NCBI GenBank assembly: GCA_003512365.1
Contig: DORI01000176.1
Span: forward strand, 518 to 14,097
Direction: 5' to 3'
Origin: Crocinitomicaceae bacterium
Lineage (GTDB): Bacteria; Bacteroidota; Bacteroidia; Flavobacteriales_D; Crocinitomicaceae
DNA length: 13,580 nt
Shown: positions 7,865-13,580 of the stretch, one piece after another
How positions within the stretch are numbered: the first letter of the stretch is position 1
Layout of the letters: each line of letters begins with the position of its first letter
Program-made: the position numbers and the translations under genes
Notes under the pieces: generated by a model
What the model was told of the DNA's origin: nothing
Database searches by the model: none
The model's input: the letters and a program-made list of their open reading frames with translations, nothing else

Positions 7865-10800
7865 ATGATTGGAGATATTTTAAAGAAACTTTTTGGTGAT
7901 AAAAGTTCAAAGGACAAAAAAGAGTACTGGCCTTATGTTGAAAAGGTAGTAGAAGCTCATAAACAAATAATTTCGTTAACTGACAATGAGTTGCGATTAA
8001 AAACAAGAAGCTTTCAAGAAAAGATAAAAAACGATAAACAATCATTGGAAGATGAATTGTCTGCTTTACAACAAAAAGCCGCAGATTTCAATACCTCATT
8101 GGAAGAGAAAACTGCTTTGTTTGAAGAGATCGAGAAAATAGAAAAGAAGATTGATGAACAAATCGAAACTTCTTTACTCGAAATTTTACCGGAAGGTTTT
8201 GCAGTTGTTAAAGAAACAGCTCGTAGGTGGGCTGAAAATGGTCAATTGACAGTTGAGGCAACGGAATTTGATCGTGAATTGTCGTCGAGAAAAGATGGTA
8301 TTCAGCTTCAAGGAGACAAGGCTATTTGGTCGAATGAATGGACTGCTGCTGGAGCAAAAATCAAATGGAACATGGTGCATTACGATGTTCAGTTGATGGG
8401 GGGAGCGGTATTGCACAAGGGAAATATTTCTGAGATGCAAACGGGAGAAGGAAAAACACTTGTTGCAACACTTCCTGTTTACCTGAATGCATTAGCGGGT
8501 AAAGGAGTTCATGTTGTTACAGTGAATGATTACCTGGCAAAACGTGACTCCGAATGGATGGGGCCGCTTTATCAATTTCACCAATTATCTGTAGATTGTA
8601 TCGATAAACACCGTCCAAATTCATCAGAAAGAAGACAAGCCTATTTGGCAGACATCACTTTTGGTACCAATAACGAATTTGGTTTTGATTACCTCAGAGA
8701 TAATATGGCTGGACATACCGATGATTTGGTGCAGAGAAAACACCATTATGCCATCGTTGATGAGGTCGATTCCGTTTTAATTGATGATGCGCGAACGCCT
8801 CTTATTATTTCAGGTCCAACACCAAAAGGTGATCAACATGAGTTTTATGAACTTAAACCGCGAGTTGAAAAAATTGTAAATGCTCAGAAACAGTACATTC
8901 AGCAATGTTTGAGCGATGCAAAGAGAATGCTAGCCGTTATTAATGATCCGACCGATGATAAAAATCAAATGAAAGAATTCCTTGAAGAAGGAGGGAAGGC
9001 ATTGTTGAGAGCGCACAGAGGTTTGCCGAAAAATAAACCTCTCATCAAATTTTTATCTGAGCCGGGTATTAAGGTACACTTGCAAAAGACAGAGAACTTC
9101 TTCATGCAAGAGCAAGGAAAGCAAATGAAGAAAATTGACGCGGAATTGTTTTTTGTTATTGATGAAAAAAATAATACTATAGAATTAACTGACAAAGGAA
9201 TTGATTTAATTTCTGGAACTGATGACAGGCAATTCTTTATTATGCCAGATATTGGAGCTGAAATCGCCAAATTGCAGAAAGAGAATTTAGATCAAAAGAC
9301 TTTTTTAGAAAGGAAAGATTCACTAGTCAGAGAGTATTCAATTAAATCTGAGCGCATTCACTCGATAAACCAACTTTTGAAAGCATATACCTTATTTGAA
9401 AATGAGGTAGAGTATGTAATCATGGATGGCAAAGTGAAAATAGTGGACGAGTCAACAGGGCGTATTCTCGATGGAAGAAGGTATTCAGATGGGCTACATC
9501 AAGCTATCGAAGCCAAAGAAAATGTTCAAGTGGAGGCAGCAACACAAACATACGCGACGGTAACCTTGCAAAATTATTTCAGAATGTACCACAAGCTTGC
9601 GGGAATGACAGGTACGGCTGAAACAGAAGCTAAGGAATTCTGGGACATATATAAATTAGATGTGGTCGTTATTCCAACAAATAGGTCAGTAGTTAGAAAA
9701 GATCTTGATGACTATGTATACAAAACTGCGAGAGAAAAATACAATGCTGTTATAGTTGAGGTTGAATCTCTTGTGGCACAGGGAAGACCTGTACTTGTTG
9801 GTACAACAACTGTAGAAATTTCCGAGTTATTGAGTCGATTGCTTCAAATGAAGAAAATTTCTCATCAAGTCTTAAATGCAAAATACCACCAAAAAGAGGC
9901 CGAAATTGTCGCGAATGCTGGTTTGGCAGGAGCAGTTACGATCGCAACAAATATGGCGGGTCGTGGAACTGATATCAAACTTGGTGAAGGAGTGAAAGAG
10001 GCAGGTGGATTGGCAATAATTGGTACTGAACGCCACGATTCACGTCGTGTAGACAGACAGTTACGGGGTAGATCTGGTCGTCAAGGAGATCCAGGTTCTT
10101 CGCGATTCTTTGTTTCATTAGAAGATGACTTGATGCGCAAATTTGGTTCCGAACGAATTGCAAAGATTATGGACAGAATGGGACTAAAAGAAGGTGAAGT
10201 AATAACTGCAGGCCTGGTTTCAAAATCAATCGAACGCGCTCAGAAAAAGGTAGAAGAAAACAACTTTGGAATGCGTAAACGCCTATTGGAATACGATGAC
10301 GTTATGAACGCGCAACGAAAGGCAATTTACAGAAAACGTAAAAATGCGTTGTTTGGTGATCGTTTGGATGTAGATGTCGACAACATGTTCTATGAGATGT
10401 GTGATACCATAGTTCAAAAACACCGAGGTTCAGAGTATGCTGAATTTGAATTAGATTTAATCCGAATTTTGGGGATTAATTCTCCTGTCGATGATGTTGA
10501 ATTTAAAACTACCGACACGATTGATCTTACCGAAAAAGTATACCGTGAAATGCGCGATCAATACGATCGAAAATGTACGAAAATAGCTGAAAAAGGCCTT
10601 CCGCAGATTAAGCATGTTTACGAAACAATGTCGGATAAGTACAAGAATATCGTATTCCCACTTTCAGATGGCCGAAGAGAAATGCAATTAATTGTGAACC
10701 TTGAGGAAGCATACAATTCTGAAGGGAAAACTATTACAAAGTCCTTTGAAAAGAATGTGATTTTATCTAAAATTGACGAGGAATGGAAAGAACACTTGCG

Positions 10801-11212
10801 AGAAATGGATGATCTTCGCTCTGCAGTGAACAATGCAACGTATGAACAAAAAGATCCGCTCGTTATTTATAAATTAGAATCCTACAATTTATTTCGTTCT
10901 ATGCTTGATCGCCTAAATCAAGATGCCGTAGAATTACTTATGATGATGGATTTACCTGTTGAGCAACAAATTCAGAGCACGAATAAGGAAGACAAACAGA
11001 ATAATTACGAGAGAAGTAGTACTAATTCTGCTAATACATCTTCCACTGCGCCACCAAAATTTTCAGGTCGCCAAGGTTATCAAGAAGCGATAAACAACTC
11101 GTTCCCTCAAGAAGAGAAAAGACAACCAGTGATAGCTGACCCAAAAGTTGGTCGAAATGATCAATGTCCATGTGGTTCTGGAAAGAAATACAAGCAGTGT
11201 CACGGTAAATAA
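7865..11212 (+). CDS. secA: Preprotein translocase ATPase SecA
   Basis: SecA is the cytoplasmic motor that drives preproteins through SecYEG using ATP. Motifs in order: Walker A MQTGEGKT (about 191-198), Walker B DEVDS (about 299-303) followed by IDDARTPLIISG, then in the second nucleotide-binding domain VGTTTVE (about 642), ATNMAGRGTDIKLG (about 693) and QLRGRSGRQGDPGSSRFF (about 732). The C-terminus carries a zinc-binding SEC-C motif, CPCGSGKKYKQCHG. At 1115 residues it is about 200 longer than E. coli SecA. Extra segments include a glutamate- and lysine-rich likely coiled coil at about 50-105, a stretch at about 120-165, and an enlarged preprotein-crosslinking domain, as usual for Bacteroidota. 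I chose the ATG at 7865 over the GTG directly before it. The stop TAA shares its last base with the next ATG. Confidence 0.98.
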   Translation: MIGDILKKLFGDKSSKDKKEYWPYVEKVVEAHKQIISLTDNELRLKTRSFQEKIKNDKQSLEDELSALQQKAADFNTSLEEKTALFEEIEKIEKKIDEQIETSLLEILPEGFAVVKETARRWAENGQLTVEATEFDRELSSRKDGIQLQGDKAIWSNEWTAAGAKIKWNMVHYDVQLMGGAVLHKGNISEMQTGEGKTLVATLPVYLNALAGKGVHVVTVNDYLAKRDSEWMGPLYQFHQLSVDCIDKHRPNSSERRQAYLADITFGTNNEFGFDYLRDNMAGHTDDLVQRKHHYAIVDEVDSVLIDDARTPLIISGPTPKGDQHEFYELKPRVEKIVNAQKQYIQQCLSDAKRMLAVINDPTDDKNQMKEFLEEGGKALLRAHRGLPKNKPLIKFLSEPGIKVHLQKTENFFMQEQGKQMKKIDAELFFVIDEKNNTIELTDKGIDLISGTDDRQFFIMPDIGAEIAKLQKENLDQKTFLERKDSLVREYSIKSERIHSINQLLKAYTLFENEVEYVIMDGKVKIVDESTGRILDGRRYSDGLHQAIEAKENVQVEAATQTYATVTLQNYFRMYHKLAGMTGTAETEAKEFWDIYKLDVVVIPTNRSVVRKDLDDYVYKTAREKYNAVIVEVESLVAQGRPVLVGTTTVEISELLSRLLQMKKISHQVLNAKYHQKEAEIVANAGLAGAVTIATNMAGRGTDIKLGEGVKEAGGLAIIGTERHDSRRVDRQLRGRSGRQGDPGSSRFFVSLEDDLMRKFGSERIAKIMDRMGLKEGEVITAGLVSKSIERAQKKVEENNFGMRKRLLEYDDVMNAQRKAIYRKRKNALFGDRLDVDVDNMFYEMCDTIVQKHRGSEYAEFELDLIRILGINSPVDDVEFKTTDTIDLTEKVYREMRDQYDRKCTKIAEKGLPQIKHVYETMSDKYKNIVFPLSDGRREMQLIVNLEEAYNSEGKTITKSFEKNVILSKIDEEWKEHLREMDDLRSAVNNATYEQKDPLVIYKLESYNLFRSMLDRLNQDAVELLMMMDLPVEQQIQSTNKEDKQNNYERSSTNSANTSSTAPPKFSGRQGYQEAINNSFPQEEKRQPVIADPKVGRNDQCPCGSGKKYKQCHGK

Positions 11213-11970
11213 TGGCAGCGTTACCGACCAATTTGGTAATTATCGGAACGGGTAGGGTAGCAGAAGCCTTAATTCGCTTTTTATCTACTAGAAAAGGGCT
11301 AAACATTTGTGTAATTGGTCGAAATTCTGCGAGGTTAAAAGAAATTCAATTAAAATATAACGTTGTAATATCTGAAAATCTAAACGATTCAGCAGTTGAA
11401 TGGGCCATTGTTGCCATTTCTGATGATGCACTTAAAGATGTCATCTCGAAGGTAAAAGCGAAATGGATTTCATTAACAGCTGGTACGGCAGATTGGAGAT
11501 TATATGGAGAAAATTGCTCAATTCTTTATCCTCTTCAATCGTTTTCAGCAAATGCAGATATTCAATTAGAAAATATTCCTTTTATAATTGATGGAGACAC
11601 ATCTTCTATTTCTAATTTAGAAAAATGGACCGATTTATTATCATTGAAGGCACAGCAATTTGATTTAGAAAAGAGAGAAAAACTTCATGTGGTTGCCGTT
11701 TTCCTAAATAATTTTGTTCACCACATCATGGCAAAAGGTATTGACCTAGCTAAAAATTATGAGATAAATCCTGAAATCTTTGAGGCACTCATTTCTGAGA
11801 CCTTTAATCGATTTGACATGGAAAATCCTTATTCTCAGCAAACTGGTCCAGCTGAACGAAAGGATGAGGTAACCTTAGAAAAACACAGGAAATATCTTTT
11901 AGACGGAAACTTATCACTTTATAATATGTTGTCAATGAGTATAAAAGCTATAAAAGATGCAGAATTATAA
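11212..11970 (+). CDS. Rossmann-fold and DUF2520 domain-containing protein
   Basis: The protein is 252 residues. The N-terminus is a Rossmann dinucleotide-binding fold: strand LVIIGTGRVAEAL (8-20) with the glycine motif GTGRVA, then VIGRNSARL after the second strand, and WAIVAISDDAL. The C-terminal helical DUF2520 half starts near YPLQSFS and has the family signature QTGPAERKD (about 210-218), close to the GPA.RxD pattern. The overall layout resembles NADP-dependent ketopantoate and pyrroline-5-carboxylate reductases, but the substrate is unknown. The ATG at 11212 overlaps the secA stop by one base (TAATG), so translation may be coupled. The 3' end overlaps the HAD gene by 14 bases. Family assignment is strong and biochemical role open. 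Confidence 0.9.
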   Translation: MAALPTNLVIIGTGRVAEALIRFLSTRKGLNICVIGRNSARLKEIQLKYNVVISENLNDSAVEWAIVAISDDALKDVISKVKAKWISLTAGTADWRLYGENCSILYPLQSFSANADIQLENIPFIIDGDTSSISNLEKWTDLLSLKAQQFDLEKREKLHVVAVFLNNFVHHIMAKGIDLAKNYEINPEIFEALISETFNRFDMENPYSQQTGPAERKDEVTLEKHRKYLLDGNLSLYNMLSMSIKAIKDAEL

Positions 11971-12475
11971 AATAAAACTGAATAAGATTTCCACCTTTAT
12001 TTTTGATGTTGATGGTGTTTTTACGGATGGGAAAGTATATTTAATTAACGATGATGTTATTCGAGCGCTGAATTCTAAAGATGGTTACGCCGTTCAGTAT
12101 GCAACGAAGCTAGGCTATAAGATTTTTATTATCACAGGCGGTAATTCACAACAAGTAAAAGATCGATTATTGAATCTTGGGGTTAACGAGGTTCACCTCG
12201 CGGTAAAAAGAAAGTTAGAATGCTATGAAAATATTTTGCTGCGATTTCAGTTATTACCAGAGGAGGTTTTATATATGGGGGATGATATTCCGGACATACC
12301 CGTGTTAAAAAAAGTTGGAGTTTCCACATGTCCTCAAGATGCTTGTTCAGATGTGAAAATGTTTGTTGATTATCAATCTCATCGAAATGGTGGATTCGGC
12401 TGCGTACGTGATGTAGTAGAGCAAACCCTTCGAGTTCAAGGAAAATGGCTTTTGGAGGAGGCCTTTGAGTGGTAA
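11957..12475 (+). CDS. kdsC: KdsC-like HAD phosphatase (probable Kdo-8-phosphate phosphatase)
   Basis: This 172-residue capless HAD phosphatase has all catalytic motifs. Motif I is FDVDGVFTDG with nucleophile Asp17 and acid/base Asp19, motif II is IITG with Thr60, a lysine-containing VKRKLE lies at 83-88, and motif IV is MGDDIPDIPV with Asp109, Asp110 and Asp113. This arrangement and length match KdsC, which removes phosphate from Kdo-8-phosphate before Kdo enters lipopolysaccharide. Close relatives act on other 2-keto-sugar phosphates such as KDN-9-phosphate, so the exact substrate is inferred. A GGFGCVRDVVEQ segment near the end (about 145-156) is the C-terminal part that completes the active site in the KdsC tetramer. 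The gene overlaps both neighbours (14 bases before, 7 after). No Shine-Dalgarno sequence is obvious before its ATG. Confidence 0.85.
   Translation: MQNYKIKLNKISTFIFDVDGVFTDGKVYLINDDVIRALNSKDGYAVQYATKLGYKIFIITGGNSQQVKDRLLNLGVNEVHLAVKRKLECYENILLRFQLLPEEVLYMGDDIPDIPVLKKVGVSTCPQDACSDVKMFVDYQSHRNGGFGCVRDVVEQTLRVQGKWLLEEAFEW
12454..12460 (+). promoter_or_regulatory. Strong Shine-Dalgarno sequence for the DUF4249 gene
   Basis: GGAGGAG, followed by another G, sits inside the KdsC-like coding sequence, 8 bases before the GTG at 12469. This spacing supports the GTG as the true start. The other genes in the window show no comparable site, in line with the weak use of Shine-Dalgarno sequences in Bacteroidota. 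Confidence 0.6.
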
Positions 12476-13419
12476 GAAAACTATTACTTTTTACTGTTGG
12501 CTTATTCTTTCTTGCGTCATGTTCGAAAGAAGTTCAAATTGATATTCCTCAATTTAAAGAAAAAGTAGTGGTGGAAGGAAGATTATTTGCAGGTGAATTT
12601 CCTGTTGTACTGCTTTCGTTAACTCAAAACATCTACGCACCTACGGATATTAGTAATTACCTAGCGTCTTTTATTTCTGATGCTCAAGTGTACATGGTGG
12701 TGGATGGAGATTCGGTGGCATTAAATCCTGTTCCATTGAATCAACTCGAAATGGAAGCGCTTGCTCGCGTTTCTGAGATTTTAGAAATTGAACCTGAGGA
12801 AGCAGCGCTTTTGCCAATTGTTGCCTACACGACAACACAACCTACCTTCAAAGGCACGATAGGTAAAACACACCGCTTAACGATATCATATAAAGGATCA
12901 TATAGTTATGCAGAAACAACCTTATTGAATCCAATTTCGTTGACAAATCTCGTTTGGCAACCTGAAGTATCAAATTCAGCGTACGGAAGACTAAACGCAG
13001 GATTTCAAGATCCAATAGCTAATTACGATGCCTATTATTGGGAGGTTAAGCGCATTCATCAATTTAATGGTGAAGTAATTGATAAGAGTTATGAAAGACC
13101 TAGTGGGGGATATATTCGAGACAAATATTGGAATGGAACTTTTAGGAACTTGAATTATGGTAATCCTTTAAAAAGAAAAGACACTACTCATCTTGAAGAA
13201 TATCGTAGGTATTTCCGCGAAGGAGATCAAGTTGTTGTTCGATTTTCAAAGATGGAATATGAAGTCTATGAGTTTTTTAGAACACGAAGAGAACAAATCG
13301 AAAACCAAGGTAGCCCTTTTGCTTCCCCTTTGAATGTTAAATCTAATTTAGTAGGTAATGCCGTTGGGATTTGGGCAGGGTTTTCACCTAGTTATGACAC
13401 CATCGTTTGTCAACCTTGA
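12469..13419 (+). CDS. DUF4249 family outer-membrane lipoprotein
   Basis: The protein is 316 residues from a GTG start. The start is backed by the strong ribosome-binding site and by the lipoprotein signal peptide that follows at once: MVRKLLLFTVGLFFLASC, lipobox LASC with lipidated Cys18. The mature part opens with DIPQFKEKVVVEGRLFAGEFPVV and then LSLTQN, the usual DUF4249 beginning. It continues with the ISDAQVYMVVDGD strand and ends with the typical VGNAVGIWAGFSPSYDTIV. DUF4249 genes commonly sit beside TonB-dependent receptor genes and may encode surface lipoprotein partners. Here none is next door, since the gene overlaps a KdsC-like phosphatase by 7 bases. The stop lies 6 bases from the stop of a convergent gene. 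Family is clear, ligand and role unknown. Confidence 0.9.
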   Translation: MVRKLLLFTVGLFFLASCSKEVQIDIPQFKEKVVVEGRLFAGEFPVVLLSLTQNIYAPTDISNYLASFISDAQVYMVVDGDSVALNPVPLNQLEMEALARVSEILEIEPEEAALLPIVAYTTTQPTFKGTIGKTHRLTISYKGSYSYAETTLLNPISLTNLVWQPEVSNSAYGRLNAGFQDPIANYDAYYWEVKRIHQFNGEVIDKSYERPSGGYIRDKYWNGTFRNLNYGNPLKRKDTTHLEEYRRYFREGDQVVVRFSKMEYEVYEFFRTRREQIENQGSPFASPLNVKSNLVGNAVGIWAGFSPSYDTIVCQP

Positions 13420-13422
13420 CAA
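13407..13422. terminator. Perfect 7-bp inverted repeat between convergent genes
   Basis: TTGTCAA, CC, TTGACAA forms a perfect palindrome over the DUF4249 stop codon and most of the 6-base gap to the convergent gene. It would fold with about 6 pairs and a 4-base loop on either strand. No strong T run follows on either side, so a two-way terminator is possible but weakly supported. Confidence 0.3.
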
Positions 13423-13425
13423 CTT

Positions 13426-13580
13426 TCACATCCAATCACGAAGGAATAAATTGAATTCTTTTCTTAGTTCGTTGAAATTTTGTTCAAAATAGCGGATAAA
13501 GTCTTGATTTTTATCGTCTACAATTACTTTTCTATGGTCTACTGCAGTTGGATTTTTTGCTACTTGCATTTGTAGTTCAT
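13426..13580 (-). CDS. C-terminal 50 codons of an unrecognised protein (5' part outside window)
   Basis: On the - strand an open frame enters at the right edge and stops at a TGA at 13428-13426. The residues read ELQMQVAKNPTAVDHRKVIV, then a D-, N- and Q-rich link, then FIRYFEQNFNELRKEFNLFL and RDWM. The composition is protein-like: mixed charge, an amphipathic helix near the end, and no stop over the whole 155 bases. I do not recognise the family. The gene continues beyond the window, although an internal ATG at the fourth visible codon would allow a 47-residue protein instead. The reading rests on one open frame and the neat convergent arrangement. Confidence 0.6.
   Translation of the reverse strand, partial: ELQMQVAKNPTAVDHRKVIVDDKNQDFIRYFEQNFNELRKEFNLFLRDWM

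Noticed and set aside
8965..9270. A 101-codon - strand ORF within secA
   Set aside because: It is rich in Ser, Ile and Phe as expected for the complement of a Glu/Lys/Asp-rich gene: a shadow.
11031..11306. A 91-codon - strand ORF across the secA/DUF2520 junction
   Set aside because: Both overlapped + strand genes are well supported, including the SEC-C zinc motif and the Rossmann glycine motif.

Overview
The window looks like a chromosomal segment of an aerobic member of the Bacteroidota, probably in or near the Flavobacteriales. This is inferred from two adjacent proteins carrying type IX secretion system (T9SS) sorting domains of types A and B, a DUF4249 outer-membrane lipoprotein, Bacteroidota-type promoters (TAnnTTTG), a SecA with long extra insertions, an oxygen-dependent coproporphyrinogen oxidase, and AT-rich DNA. 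No rRNA, tRNA, CRISPR array, transposase or integrase was seen, so most of the window reads as ordinary housekeeping and envelope DNA.

Left part (1-3283, + strand): the end of a kelch-repeat protein with a type A sorting domain, then a complete 779-residue secreted protein with a type B (CHU_C) sorting domain. Both are probable T9SS cargo, either bound to the surface or released. An AT-rich convergent gap follows (3284-3546). It holds a short, more GC-balanced structured patch with imperfect terminal inverted repeats.

Middle part (3547-7698, - strand): a three-gene run read right to left, guaA (GMP synthase), then a secreted protein with three LysM domains and a periplasmic-binding-protein-like domain, then hemF. 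Both junctions overlap, so the genes are probably co-transcribed. guaA and secA diverge from a 160 bp gap in which each gene has a perfect TATCTTTG -7 element. The guaA element is so close to its ATG that the transcript may be leaderless.

Right part (7865-13419, + strand): secA, a DUF2520 Rossmann protein, a KdsC-like HAD phosphatase and a DUF4249 lipoprotein. Each gene overlaps the next by 1, 14 or 7 bases. The run joins the Sec export motor to genes for envelope sugar-phosphate metabolism and an exported lipoprotein. At the right edge, the last 50 codons of an unrecognised - strand gene converge on the DUF4249 gene, with only 6 bases between the two stop codons.

I see no convincing new defence, mobile or biosynthetic system. 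The items most worth a second look are the guaA/secA promoter pair, the overlapping secA run, the LysM-binding-protein fusion locked between guaA and hemF, and the small structured intergenic element.
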